In this document: positions 50,423-60,174 of the stretch, piece after piece
How the letters are laid out: each line of letters starts with the position of its first letter
Position numbering within the stretch: position 1 is the stretch's first letter
Source: Amycolatopsis sp. GM8
GTDB lineage: Bacteria; Actinomycetota; Actinomycetes; Mycobacteriales; Pseudonocardiaceae
DNA length: 64,000 nt
Direction of reading: 5' to 3'
NCBI RefSeq assembly: GCF_021653975.1
Contig: NZ_JAJKFK010000003.1
Span: forward strand, 186,001 to 250,000
Position numbers and translations under genes: made by a program
Notes under the pieces: generated by a model
Databases searched by the model: none
The model's input: only the letters and a program-made list of their open reading frames with translations
What the model was told of the DNA's origin: nothing

Positions 50423-51127
50423 TTATTCCTCCGGCAGCTCGGCGAGCAGCGCGCGCCACTGGGTATCGGTGTTGAAGGCCGAGCCCAGATCAGGCAGTTC
50501 CACCTGGTCTTCATCGGAAACCGCCGCGACATCGGCGCCGACCTGATGCAGCTGAATCGTCACGCGGGCCAGCTTCTCCAGCGCGAGCGTGCGCAGCACG
50601 GCTTCCTCCACCGTCGCACCGGTGACGGTCAGCCCGTGGCCGCGCAGCAGGCATACCGGCCGGTCACCCATCGAGGCGAGCATCTCCTGCGCGAGGTCGC
50701 GCCGCCGGATCAGCACCGCGCGCGGATAGACCGGCACCCCACCGGCCGCGAGCCGCATGCCGGGGATGTCGTACGCGCCGTAGACCGGGCGCAACGGCAG
50801 CTCCGCGAGGCCGCACACCAGCAGCGCCGGCGGATGCGCGTGCACCACCGCGCCGACGTCGGGCCGCGCGCGCAGCACCTCGGTGTGGATCGGGAGTTCG
50901 TTGGGCACCCGCCACTCCCCCAGCTCCGCGCCCTGCCCGTCGAGGCCGACCATCCGGATGTCCTCGGCCGTCGTATGGCTCAGGCCCCGCTCCCGCGGGC
51001 CACGGGTGCGCACGAGCAGCTCCGACTCGCTTGTCCGGACGCTGACGTGGCCGAGGATCCCTTCCACCACACCGTGTGCGGCGAGGATCCGGCACGCATC
51101 TGACACCGTCTGCTTGAGACTGTCCAT
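50423..51127 (-). CDS. Class II aldolase/decarboxylase family protein
   Basis: This 234-residue protein has the zinc-site residues of class II aldolases: 'IHTEVLRARPDVGAVVHAHPP' (HxH) and 'LLRGHGLTVTGATVEEAVLRTLALEKLA' (third His). The family includes L-fuculose-phosphate aldolase but also 3,4-dihydroxyphthalate 2-decarboxylase (PhtC) of actinobacterial phthalate pathways. Next to a 4,5-dihydroxyphthalate-decarboxylase-like gene, a decarboxylase role is attractive. ATG 51127 is given; GTG 51136 in the same frame would make a GTGA overlap with the upstream gene. Confidence 0.82.
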   Translation of the reverse strand: MDSLKQTVSDACRILAAHGVVEGILGHVSVRTSESELLVRTRGPRERGLSHTTAEDIRMVGLDGQGAELGEWRVPNELPIHTEVLRARPDVGAVVHAHPPALLVCGLAELPLRPVYGAYDIPGMRLAAGGVPVYPRAVLIRRRDLAQEMLASMGDRPVCLLRGHGLTVTGATVEEAVLRTLALEKLARVTIQLHQVGADVAAVSDEDQVELPDLGSAFNTDTQWRALLAELPEE

Positions 51128-51132
51128 TGTGG

Positions 51133-52122
51133 TCACAGCTTGAACCCGTCCGCTGCGGAAGCCAGCACGATTTCTTCCGGCGACCAGACCCGCGACGCCA
51201 GGCCCTGGTTGTGGGAGTACTGCGCGAATTTCTCCAGCACGTGGCGGTTGGGTTCGAGCCCGTAGTCCCAGTAGCCCTCGCCGAGTGCGTCCAGCGTCTC
51301 GTCCAGATGCTGCGGCAGCCACGGTAGCATCACCTTCAACGCGTTGCGGTGCTTGAGATCCTCGTACGCCAGTCGCAGCGACTCGGTGAACGCCTTCACC
51401 AATGAGCGCGCGATCCACGGATCCCGCTCGTACACCGCGCGGCGGATCACGACGGTGTGCATGATCGGGAAGATCTTCGTCCGCCGGTAGTAGTCCTTCT
51501 CCACGGCCACGAAATCCTCGAACAACCGGCGCACGTGCGGCACCCGGCCGAACACCGACGGCTCGGTCGCGCTGTAGATCGCGTCCAGTTCACCGTCCGC
51601 GAGCATCGCCGACAACGTCTGGTCCGGGCCGATCGGCGTGACGCTGATCGAGTCCGGCAGGTTCAGCGCGATCTTCTCCGGCCGCCCGGGTTCCTCGATG
51701 CCGCCGGTGAAGTACCGCACGGAAGCCACCGGCACCGAGTGGTCCTCGGCGAGGATCCCGCGCTGCCACACGCAAGCCGTCAGCTGGTACTCCGGCATCC
51801 CGACCCGCTTTCCGGCGAGGTCCTCCGCCCGCCGGATCCCGCTATCGGTGTTGATGTAGATCGACTGGTGCCGGAACAGCCGCGAGGGGAACACGGGCAG
51901 CGCCACGAATTCCCGGTCGTCCCGGTCCAGGGTCAGCAGGTACGACGACAGGCTCATCTCGCTGACGTCGAACTCCCGGTACCGCAGTTGCCGGTAGAAG
52001 GTCTCTTCGACGGGCAGTGACAGGAAGGTGAGGTCGATCCCCTCGGGCCGGACGCGCCCGTCCTGCAGCGCGCGAACCCGGTCGTAGTTCCAGCAGGCGA
52101 AGGAAAGCCGAAGACGGTTCAC
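51133..52122 (-). CDS. 4,5-dihydroxyphthalate decarboxylase (copy 2)
   Basis: This 329-residue cytosolic protein has the full 4,5-dihydroxyphthalate decarboxylase pattern: 'LSFACWNYDRVRALQDGRVRPEGIDLTFLSLPVEETFYRQLRYREFDVSEMSLSSYLLT' at the start and 'YWDYGLEPNRHVLEKFAQYSHNQGLASRVWSPEEIV' at the end. It would convert 4,5-dihydroxyphthalate to protocatechuate, or act on a similar ortho-diol acid. It is the first gene of a leftward operon and diverges from padR, with repeats in the 71-bp gap that fit PadR control. Confidence 0.86.
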   Translation of the reverse strand: MNRLRLSFACWNYDRVRALQDGRVRPEGIDLTFLSLPVEETFYRQLRYREFDVSEMSLSSYLLTLDRDDREFVALPVFPSRLFRHQSIYINTDSGIRRAEDLAGKRVGMPEYQLTACVWQRGILAEDHSVPVASVRYFTGGIEEPGRPEKIALNLPDSISVTPIGPDQTLSAMLADGELDAIYSATEPSVFGRVPHVRRLFEDFVAVEKDYYRRTKIFPIMHTVVIRRAVYERDPWIARSLVKAFTESLRLAYEDLKHRNALKVMLPWLPQHLDETLDALGEGYWDYGLEPNRHVLEKFAQYSHNQGLASRVWSPEEIVLASAADGFKL

Positions 52123-52153
52123 GGCGGCCGAAGCTAGCCGCGTGCCGACAGCT

Positions 52154-52182
52154 ATGTCAACATTTACGTAAGTACATACATA
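52154..52182. promoter_or_regulatory. AT-rich palindromes between decarboxylase and padR (probable PadR operator)
   Basis: atgtcaacat (ATGT-N2-ACAT), ttacgtaa and tacatacata cluster within 29 bp of the divergent gap. PadR proteins bind ATGT/ACAT inverted half-sites, so this is a likely operator overlapping both promoters. Confidence 0.55.
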
Positions 52183-52193
52183 TTGGAGGCACG

Positions 52194-52775
52194 GTGTCGT
52201 TGCGTCACGCCCTGCTCGCGTTGCTCGACGCGGGCCCGATGACCGGATACGAGCTGGCGAAACAGTTCGACCAGTCGGCCGACCGGGTCTGGCACGCCTC
52301 GCATCCGCAGATCTACACCGAGCTTCGCCGGCTCGAAGCCGACGACCTGGTCGTCGCCGACGAGCAGCCGCGCGGCACCAAGGCGGTCAAGCGCGCGTAC
52401 CGGTTGACCGGCGACGGCGGCCGGGAGCTGCGCCGCTGGGTGTCGGAGGTCGAACCGCCGTCGCGGGTACGGGACGCCGCCTACCTCAAGGCGACGTACT
52501 TCGAGTACGCCGAACCGGAGACCGTGCGGCGGCACTTCGAACAGCACCGGGCACACCACGAAGACCAGGTCCGGCGCTGGGAGCGGCATATCGCGCAGTT
52601 GCGGGGTCACGAGACCGAGCTGATGCGACGCCGCCTCGACCACGCGCCGGAAGGCGACCACGAAGCCATCGTCGCGTACAAGGTGCACGTCTACGAAGGC
52701 CTCGCCGCCCGGGCCCGCACGGAGATCGCCTGGGCGGACCGTGGTCTGGACCTGCTCGGCAAGCTGACCGGCTGA
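52194..52775 (+). CDS. PadR-family transcriptional regulator
   Basis: This 193-residue protein has the PadR winged helix ('LRHALLALLDAGPMTGYELAKQFDQSADRVWHASHPQIYTELRRLEADDLVVADEQP', residues 3-60) and a C-terminal dimerisation helix domain of the Vir_act_alpha_C type. The GTG start at 52194 has GGAGG five bases upstream. PadR proteins typically repress phenolic-acid decarboxylase or efflux genes and release DNA on binding phenolic acids. It is divergent from the dihydroxyphthalate decarboxylase gene, its likely target. Confidence 0.92.
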   Translation: MSLRHALLALLDAGPMTGYELAKQFDQSADRVWHASHPQIYTELRRLEADDLVVADEQPRGTKAVKRAYRLTGDGGRELRRWVSEVEPPSRVRDAAYLKATYFEYAEPETVRRHFEQHRAHHEDQVRRWERHIAQLRGHETELMRRRLDHAPEGDHEAIVAYKVHVYEGLAARARTEIAWADRGLDLLGKLTG

Positions 52776-52831
52776 CCCGGGTCGGGTCCTGGCTGCGAAG
52801 GTGAACAGTCGCGCTGCGCCGCTGGGCCAGC

Positions 52832-54463
52832 CTACTGGTAGCCGCGGATCTGGCAGAAAGCCGTTGCCAGATCACCATTACGCGCGTCCCACACCTGCCC
52901 GCCGGTCACGGTCGCGATGGTCTGCATCTCCTGCGCGGCCGCTTCGCCGAAGATGATCGGGAAGACCCGCACCGGCGACGAAGCCCCGCGCGCGGCGACG
53001 AAAGCCTGGAAGTCGGCGAGCGTGCGGCCCCGGTTGTTCTCGCCGTCGGTCATCAGCACGATGCTCAGGAAGTGGTCCTGGTCGGTCGCACCGGCGAGCA
53101 GATCGTAGGACTTGACCAGGCTGTCGTAGACCGCCGTGTCGCCGGCCGCCCGCAGTCCCTGCACCGCGCCACGGATCGCGTCGCGCGCCGGTTGCGGGTT
53201 CTGCTCGTCGACGGTGAAGGACTTCGGCTGGCCCGGCGTGCTGCTGAACGGCAGCAGCTCCACCTCCTCGCGGCCGCGGAACCGGCAGTACTGCCCCGAA
53301 AGCGACGTGTTCACCCCGGTCAGGTCCGTCAGCGCCTGCTGCAGCGAGGCCAGCCTCGGCCCGGCCATCGAGCCGGACACGTCGAGCACGTAGACGGTGC
53401 GGGCCGGGCGGCGGATCCGGTCGAAGAACGTGTTCAGCAGCGCGTCGATCGCGATCCTGGTGTCCGGGAACGGGATTTCGACCAGCCCGGACGGCGCCTC
53501 CGGCGGTGACGGGACACCGGGGATGGCCGGCCGCCGTGCGGTCTTGTCCACAATGGACTTCTGCACGTCCGGTGTGCGCAGGTAGTCCGCGAGCCGCTGC
53601 TGCGCCGCCCGCGCCGTGTCGTTCGCGGCGGCCAGCAGGGTCAGCGGATAGTCCGCGCTCACCACGCCGTCGCGCGGGTACACGAGCACGAGCGGCTCGC
53701 TCGTCTTGTGCGCCCGGTTGATCTCCAGCAGGGACGACTCGTAGTTGATCAGCCCGTCCAGCGGCGGGCCGGGATCGGTGCCCTTGTCCCGGCGCAGGAA
53801 CGCGTCGGTGAGCCAGTCCGACGAGCCCGCGGTCAGCCGCTGCCCGGCGAAGAAGTCCTTGAGCGCGGGGGAAACCCGGTCGATCGCGGCGCTGTCGAGT
53901 GCCCGGCCCGAACCGTCCAAAGCGGATGCCACCGCGACCAGCGCGGAGAAGCCCGTGTTCGACACCGAGGGATCGGTCATCGCGAACGTGAACTGCCCGT
54001 TCCGCGCGGCCGCCTGGATATCGGACCAGGTGACCGGATTGTGATCCCAGCCAAGGCGTTTCGCGACCGACTCCCGCACGCCGATGACCACCGGCGAGCC
54101 CATGATCCGCGCCGACCCGGCCAGCCGCTGCTTCGCCTCCGGGATGGTTTCCATGTACCGCAGGGAAGAGAACCAGACGGCGTCGTACTTTCCGTCCGCC
54201 TGACCGTTCGCGACGGTCTGCGCGCCGTCGAGACTGCCGGTGTAGGTCAGCTGCACGGTAACCCCGGTCGCCTTCGCCGCCTCGTCGAGGATCGGCTGCA
54301 TGTCGGCGAGTTCGCTGCCCGCGAGCACCCGTAACGTCGTCGGCGGGCCGGGCTGGATCCGCGATGGGGTCGGCTGCGGGTTGTCACCGCCGCCGCTGGT
54401 GCATCCGGCCAGCGCCAGCACGATCGCCAGCGCGACGATGCCGAACCGTCTGAGCCGGCTCAT
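52832..54463 (-). CDS. Lipoprotein fusing a solute-binding domain to a VWA domain
   Basis: This 543-residue protein has a lipobox LALAGC (Cys21), a type-II solute-binding domain (about residues 42-320: 'LRVLAGSELADMQPILDEAAKATGVTVQLTYTGS') and a C-terminal von Willebrand A domain (about 355-540) with an intact MIDAS 'LDVSGSMAG' (Asp361, Ser363, Ser365) and 'LMTDGENN'. It is anchored outside the membrane. The combination suggests ligand-dependent protein contacts at the cell surface rather than transport, since no permease is encoded nearby. Its ATG overlaps the preceding stop (ATGA). Confidence 0.88.
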   Translation of the reverse strand: MSRLRRFGIVALAIVLALAGCTSGGGDNPQPTPSRIQPGPPTTLRVLAGSELADMQPILDEAAKATGVTVQLTYTGSLDGAQTVANGQADGKYDAVWFSSLRYMETIPEAKQRLAGSARIMGSPVVIGVRESVAKRLGWDHNPVTWSDIQAAARNGQFTFAMTDPSVSNTGFSALVAVASALDGSGRALDSAAIDRVSPALKDFFAGQRLTAGSSDWLTDAFLRRDKGTDPGPPLDGLINYESSLLEINRAHKTSEPLVLVYPRDGVVSADYPLTLLAAANDTARAAQQRLADYLRTPDVQKSIVDKTARRPAIPGVPSPPEAPSGLVEIPFPDTRIAIDALLNTFFDRIRRPARTVYVLDVSGSMAGPRLASLQQALTDLTGVNTSLSGQYCRFRGREEVELLPFSSTPGQPKSFTVDEQNPQPARDAIRGAVQGLRAAGDTAVYDSLVKSYDLLAGATDQDHFLSIVLMTDGENNRGRTLADFQAFVAARGASSPVRVFPIIFGEAAAQEMQTIATVTGGQVWDARNGDLATAFCQIRGYQ

Positions 54464-55608
54464 TTCGCGCACCGCCGCGCGTTCTCCGGGGTCGGTTCCA
54501 GCGCGTCGAGCATGGTCTCCAAGGCCTCGAACGACGGCGGCTCGACCACGTCGAGCGGCGGCTTGCGGGTGCTCACCGTGTCCGTGGTCGGGTGTTCGGG
54601 GCGGAAGCCGTGCTCGGCGGCGAGCCGCACCAGCTCCGGGTCGTCGCGCAGCGCCTCCCCCACCCGGCGGCCCGCGTCGGTCAGCGGGATGAGCGTGTGT
54701 CGCGAGTAGACAGTCGGCCGGGGGAACAGCAGCACGCTGTCCGGCGGCAGCGCCGGCTGTTGCCCCGGCGCGTGGGTGATGTACTGCGCCTCGTAGATGA
54801 GCGCCATCGGAATCCGTCCCATACCGTCGACGAGGTAGGAGTTGAACAGCACCTGGCTGGTCTCCGGCTTGGTGCCCTGGTCGAACACCAGCCGGCACAG
54901 GTCCGGCAGCACCGCCTGGACCTGTTCGGGTGTCGTCACCACCGCGTCGTGGTTGGACACCTGCGAGGCGATCGAGAGGTACATGATCGCCGAGTTGGAG
55001 TCCTGCGGGTCCGTTGTGGACAGCAGCACGGTCTTGCGCACCGGGTACTCGGTGTTGCCCGGCAACTGGTTCCACGTCACGCCCTTGCGGGCGGCGTCGA
55101 GCAGCGCGGCGATGTCGAGCACCTGGCTGCCGTCGGCCGCGGTCTGGATCATGCCGGCCCGGGTGAGCACGTCGACGATCGGCTTGAACGTGGCGACCGC
55201 CATCGGCGAGGAGAACAGCGGAATCCGGTCGGGGACGTGCAGATCGCTGGAGATCTTGTCCGCGGTCGCGGTGCTCGACGGGAACGCGAAATCGTATCCG
55301 TTGCCCGGGCGCCGCAACGCGTCGAGCATCTCCCGCGAGCCGCGCGAGTCGGTGCTGACGGTCAGGCCCGCACACGCCAGGCGTTGCACGACCCGCGGAT
55401 CGGCGAAGTACTGCTCCTTCTCCGAGCCGATGATCCCGCGCGCGGTCACCATCGGCTCGCCAGTCTCGCACGCGGCGGCGGAACCCGGCGAGCCCCAGTT
55501 GTGGCCGACGATCACATAGGTGGCGACGAAGATGGCGACGACGCCGATGACCAGCAGCACCACCCGGGCGAGTGGCCACCGGCGGCGCTGTTGCTGTGGC
55601 GGGATCAC
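54460..55608 (-). CDS. Membrane-anchored solute-binding-like protein
   Basis: A 382-residue protein with a basic N-terminus (VIPPQQQRRRW), one membrane helix ('VVLLVIGVVAIFVATYVIVG') and a large extracytoplasmic domain resembling the solute-binding part of the next protein ('TARGIIGSEKEQYFADPRVVQRLACAGLTVSTDSRGS', 'YDFAFPSSTATADKI'). Conserved Pro/Arg-rich ends ('PENARRCAK') close the chain. GTG 55608 overlaps the FHA gene stop and its stop overlaps the VWA gene, so the three are translated together. No enzymatic function is apparent. Confidence 0.82.
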   Translation of the reverse strand: MIPPQQQRRRWPLARVVLLVIGVVAIFVATYVIVGHNWGSPGSAAACETGEPMVTARGIIGSEKEQYFADPRVVQRLACAGLTVSTDSRGSREMLDALRRPGNGYDFAFPSSTATADKISSDLHVPDRIPLFSSPMAVATFKPIVDVLTRAGMIQTAADGSQVLDIAALLDAARKGVTWNQLPGNTEYPVRKTVLLSTTDPQDSNSAIMYLSIASQVSNHDAVVTTPEQVQAVLPDLCRLVFDQGTKPETSQVLFNSYLVDGMGRIPMALIYEAQYITHAPGQQPALPPDSVLLFPRPTVYSRHTLIPLTDAGRRVGEALRDDPELVRLAAEHGFRPEHPTTDTVSTRKPPLDVVEPPSFEALETMLDALEPTPENARRCAK

Positions 55609-56411
55609 GAGTCCGCACCCTCCACTGTGGACTGAAGCAGCCGCAGGTCCGGTGGCACGAGTGTGGCGGAGTCGAGCAGGGCTCGCATCAGGTTCCCCTT
55701 GATGGCCTCGGGTGCGGCGGTGTCGGTGGTGAGGCCGGCGATGCCGAGCCCGGTCAGCTTGTGCCGGATCCCGTCGACCACGTTCTCGGCCTTCCGTTCG
55801 GTCCAGCCCCGCTGGCCGGGAACCTCGTTGAGCACCCGGCTGGTTTCCTTCCAGGACAACGGATGCGCGTTGTCCGCGCGGGCGAGAACGTACCGGAGGA
55901 GCGCGACGAGCACCAGCCGCTCGCGGTCGGTGACGGGCAGCCCGAGCTCGCGCGTGCCGGTCTCGGGCCGCACCGGGCCGCCCGGCCGCTGGCCCGCGCT
56001 GACCAGGACCTCGACCACGTGCAGGTGGGTGCCCTGGATGTAGAGCGGGGTGTAGCCCGGCGGCAGCGTCGCTTCGTGTTGCTGGAGCACGGCGACCACG
56101 TCCGGGATCCGGATCGGCAGCCGGCCGCCGTTGCGCAGCAGCCAGCTGACCCCGGCGCCTTCCCGCACGCAACGCACCGTGGCGTGCTCGCGGCTGACGT
56201 ACCAGTCGAGCGAGCCGACGGTGACGTGCACGTCCGGCGAGTTGCGGCCCAGCACCAGCGACCGGCCTTCGACGGGGGCGGCGGCGTAGCCCCCGGACTC
56301 CCCCAGTACGAACAGCGTCCCGGCGGGCGCGGGCGCGCCGTCGAACAGCGGCTCCTGCCGCAGCAGGCTGGGGGTCAGCGGGTCGAGCGGATACATTCCC
56401 TGTGTCGTCAT
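55605..56411 (-). CDS. FHA-domain protein
   Basis: A 268-residue cytosolic protein with a forkhead-associated domain at about residues 30-120. It has 'SLVLGRNSPDVHVTVGSLDWYVSREHATVRCV', with the Gly-Arg and Ser-x-x-His residues that bind phosphothreonine. A C-terminal helical region follows ('RERLVLVALLRYVLARADNAHPLSWKETSRVLNE'), like winged-helix adaptor regions. It probably reads phosphorylation made by the kinase encoded upstream. ATG 56411 is chosen; an ATG 13 codons upstream is possible. Confidence 0.85.
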   Translation of the reverse strand: MTTQGMYPLDPLTPSLLRQEPLFDGAPAPAGTLFVLGESGGYAAAPVEGRSLVLGRNSPDVHVTVGSLDWYVSREHATVRCVREGAGVSWLLRNGGRLPIRIPDVVAVLQQHEATLPPGYTPLYIQGTHLHVVEVLVSAGQRPGGPVRPETGTRELGLPVTDRERLVLVALLRYVLARADNAHPLSWKETSRVLNEVPGQRGWTERKAENVVDGIRHKLTGLGIAGLTTDTAAPEAIKGNLMRALLDSATLVPPDLRLLQSTVEGADS

Positions 56412-56490
56412 GGCTGGGTGAACCCGGTCTCCTTCAGGCGCGAATGACATCAGGTCGAGGCTAGGCAGCGCGGGGCGGGAACCCTCCCGG

Positions 56491-57597
<1,107 letters not shown>

Positions 57598-57692
57598 TCA
57601 CCTCGAGCGCAGCCAGGCCGTCGTTTCAACTGACGAAATGGTACGTCGGGGGTCCCGCAGGTGAGGACGGTACTCCTTTCTTCGGGCCACTT

Positions 57693-58163
57693 TCACCGGC
57701 ATCCGGCGTCGCGCAACGCCGATTCGAGATCCGGTGCCTTCGCCGGCAGGTCCCCGGGACCGACGTGTTTCGCGCGGAACGCGTCGTCGTAGGCGGCGTC
57801 GTAGTTCGCCGCGATCCGGCGGTAGTTCTGTTGGTACGCCTGCACCTGCGACACCCGCTGGGAGCGCGCCGAGGGGTCGGGCTCGGCGGCGACCGCGGCT
57901 TCGGCAGAGCACACATTGCCCGCCGTGGCGCGCAGCGCCTCGTAGTTGGTGTAGGCGTCGTGGTACTGGGCCTTGACGTTCTCCGGCGACACCACGTCGG
58001 TCGCGGCCTTGAACCAGCCGAGCGCGAGCCCGAGCACGGTCACCAGCACCGCGACCGCCACGACACAGCCCGCGATGGTGGCGGCCCAGCGTGCGCTGAG
58101 CCCCCACCACGGCCGATTCTCCCGGGAAAATGGGCGCAGGGCCCGGGTTTCGTCGCTGTCCAT
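57693..58163 (-). CDS. Membrane-anchored hypothetical protein
   Basis: This 156-residue protein has a short cytosolic start, one membrane helix ('WAATIAGCVVAVAVLVTVLGLALGW') and a helical extracytoplasmic domain ('VKAQYHDAYTNYEALRATAGNVCSAEAAV', 'QAYQQNYRRIAANYDAAYDDAFRAKHVGPGDLPAKAPDLESALRDAGC') with Cys residues that may pair. I do not recognise the family. It lies 2 bp after the lipoprotein gene and 95 bp before the kinase gene, within one operon. Confidence 0.75.
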   Translation of the reverse strand: MDSDETRALRPFSRENRPWWGLSARWAATIAGCVVAVAVLVTVLGLALGWFKAATDVVSPENVKAQYHDAYTNYEALRATAGNVCSAEAAVAAEPDPSARSQRVSQVQAYQQNYRRIAANYDAAYDDAFRAKHVGPGDLPAKAPDLESALRDAGCR

Positions 58164-58165
58164 GG

Positions 58166-58795
58166 TCAGTGGCCTCCCGTGGCCTGTTCGAGGATGCGCG
58201 CGGCCTCGCCCGGATTTCCGGCCTGCAGCGCCGTTCGCGCCTTCGCCGACGCGTCGGAGAGCGGCTGGTCGGTGCGCAGCACGAGTTCGGTCTGCTGGCT
58301 CTGGTAGACGGTCGGCTCGGTGGTGCAGACCGTCTGGAGATCGGTGAAGTCGACGTACACCCCGGCCGGCGTGAACCCGTACCGGTAGGGCACCGACGAG
58401 CCGTACATCCCGTCAGGGCCGGGGATCTCGGGTGAGTAGACGGAGTCGGTCGCACCGCTGCGCGCCGTCGTGGTCGCGTACGGGCGCTTGTCGCTGGAGG
58501 TCAGCTTGCCCCGGATCGGCACCGTCACCGGCCGCGCGTTCGGGTTCGTCGGATAGGCGGTGCACCAGAGGATCGTCGCCGGGTCGTCGGCGACCTTCTG
58601 CCGGTCGTTGTAGTTTTGGAACTCGACGTTGTTGTGCTGGACATACACCTGTGACTGCATCCGCTCGTTGTTGTCCTGCGCCTGTTTGCTGGCTTCGGAC
58701 TCCTGCGGGACGTCGCAGGCGGTCGCGAGGAGCACCACCGCGAGCGAGCCACAGAGCCACATCGGACGGATCCGCTTGGCGTGGGTTCTGGTCAC
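58166..58795 (-). CDS. Hypothetical lipoprotein
   Basis: This 209-residue protein has a Sec/lipoprotein signal (MTRTHAKRIRPMWL, hydrophobic core, LLATAC with Cys27) and a soluble domain rich in Gln, Asn and Tyr ('QAQDNNERMQSQVYVQHNNVEFQNYNDRQ', 'GMYGSSVPYRYGFTPAGVYVDFTDLQTVCTTEPTVYQSQQTELVL'). I do not recognise the family. It is the first gene of the kinase-FHA-VWA operon and is probably exposed on the outer face of the membrane. Confidence 0.78.
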   Translation of the reverse strand: MTRTHAKRIRPMWLCGSLAVVLLATACDVPQESEASKQAQDNNERMQSQVYVQHNNVEFQNYNDRQKVADDPATILWCTAYPTNPNARPVTVPIRGKLTSSDKRPYATTTARSGATDSVYSPEIPGPDGMYGSSVPYRYGFTPAGVYVDFTDLQTVCTTEPTVYQSQQTELVLRTDQPLSDASAKARTALQAGNPGEAARILEQATGGH

Positions 58796-58856
58796 GACCT
58801 CACGCTAGGCAGTGCGGCCCGGGAACCCTCCCGGATCGGTGTGCTAAACCGGATGC

Positions 58857-59486
58857 GTGAACTGGGGCCAGTACGTGGACTCCTACTGTGAGCGGATGGG
58901 GCCGGGCCTGTGGGCCGAGCCCCTCAACGCGGTCACCAACCTCGCGTTCCTCGCCGCCGCGGTCGCCGTGTGGTGGCAGGCCGGCCGCCGCCCGTGGGCA
59001 CGCTGGCTCGCCGTGCTGCTGGGCCTGATCTTCGTGGCCAGTTCGGCGTTCCACACGCTCGCGACGCGCTGGGCCGGGGCGGCGGACACCGGCGCGATCC
59101 TGGTGTTCGTGCTGTACTACGTGGTCGTGTTCACCCATGTGTTCTTCGGTGTGCGCTGGGGCCGGGCGTGGCTGGCGGCGCCGGTGTTCCTGGTGTTCAC
59201 GGTGGCGGTGACGGCGGCGTTCGCGGGGTTTTCGGGAGCGAGCTACCTACCGCCGTTGATCGGCCTGTTCGGCCTCGCCGCCGTACTCGCGGCGACGCAC
59301 CGGCCGTACGGGGCGCGGTTCGCGGTGGCGGGTGTCCTTTTCGGACTTTCGCTGACCCTGCGCACCGTGGACGAACAGGTGTGCGCGTGGTTTCCCGCGG
59401 GCACGCATTTCCTGTGGCATCTGCTCAACGCGTGCGTGCTGTATCTGATCTCTGCCGCCGCGATCCGCCGCGCCCGTAAGGAGTGA
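58857..59486 (+). CDS. Ceramidase-family (CREST) membrane protein
   Basis: This 209-residue protein with seven hydrophobic helices has the alkaline ceramidase/CREST residues: 'DSYCERMGPGLWAEPLNAVTNLAF', a Ser and His pair in 'FVASSAFHTLAT', and 'FLWHLLNACVLYL' with the last His. Members are Zn hydrolases that cleave amides of lipids; bacterial substrates are unclear. The GTG start at 58857 follows 56 bp after the divergent lipoprotein gene start. The DUF1275 gene follows 5 bp downstream. Confidence 0.85.
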   Translation: MNWGQYVDSYCERMGPGLWAEPLNAVTNLAFLAAAVAVWWQAGRRPWARWLAVLLGLIFVASSAFHTLATRWAGAADTGAILVFVLYYVVVFTHVFFGVRWGRAWLAAPVFLVFTVAVTAAFAGFSGASYLPPLIGLFGLAAVLAATHRPYGARFAVAGVLFGLSLTLRTVDEQVCAWFPAGTHFLWHLLNACVLYLISAAAIRRARKE

Positions 59487-59491
59487 TCTCG

Positions 59492-60169
59492 ATGGCCGTT
59501 CAGTCTCCCCTGGGCACCCGGCTGACGGTGGGCGTGCTGCTGGTCCTGACCGGCGTGACCGGGCTCGTCGACGCCGTCAGCTACCTGCGGCTCAATCACG
59601 TCTTCGTGGCCAACATGACCGGGAACGTCGTGTTCCTGGGCTTCAGCGCCAACCCGCACTCCGGCCTGTCCGCGCTCGCGTCCCTCGTGGCGATCGCCGG
59701 GTTCGTCCTGGGCGCACTCGCCGGCGGCCGCGCCGCGCACACGTTCGCCGCCCGCCGCCCCGCTTTCTGGCTGGCCAGCGCGTTCACGGTGGAGGCGGTC
59801 ATCATCGCCCTGGTCGCCGTACTCACCGGCGCCGGCGTGCTGCCCTTCACCGGCGGCGGCAGCTACCTCACGATCGCCGTGCTCGCCGCCGCGCTCGGGC
59901 TGCAGAACAGTACCGTCCGCCACCTCGGCGTGGCCGACCTGACCACCACCGTGCTGACGCTCACCCTGACCGGCCTCGCCGCCGACAACGCACTCGCGGG
60001 CGGCCCCGGCGCGAAGACGCGGCGTCGGCTCGCCTCCGTCGCCGCGATGCTCGCCGGGGCCGCGGCCGGTGCCGCCCTGCTCGAATGGTCCCCGTCAGCG
60101 GTTCTCGGCATCGCGGCGGTGCTCGTGGCCGCCGTCGCGGCGGCCTTCACGACAGGCGCTCGTGGCTGA
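59492..60169 (+). CDS. DUF1275 (YoaK-like) membrane protein
   Basis: This 225-residue hydrophobic protein carries the DUF1275 pattern 'TGVTGLVDAVSYLRLNHVFVANMTGNVVFLGF', 'AALGLQNSTVRHLGVADLTTTVLTLTLTGLAAD' and six to seven helices. Its function is unknown; the family is sometimes described as transporter-like. ATG 59492 has AAGGAG eight bases upstream, and a GTG at 59483 overlapping the ceramidase stop is an alternative. It probably forms a two-gene operon with the ceramidase-like gene. Confidence 0.85.
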   Translation: MAVQSPLGTRLTVGVLLVLTGVTGLVDAVSYLRLNHVFVANMTGNVVFLGFSANPHSGLSALASLVAIAGFVLGALAGGRAAHTFAARRPAFWLASAFTVEAVIIALVAVLTGAGVLPFTGGGSYLTIAVLAAALGLQNSTVRHLGVADLTTTVLTLTLTGLAADNALAGGPGAKTRRRLASVAAMLAGAAAGAALLEWSPSAVLGIAAVLVAAVAAAFTTGARG

Positions 60170-60174
60170 ACGCC

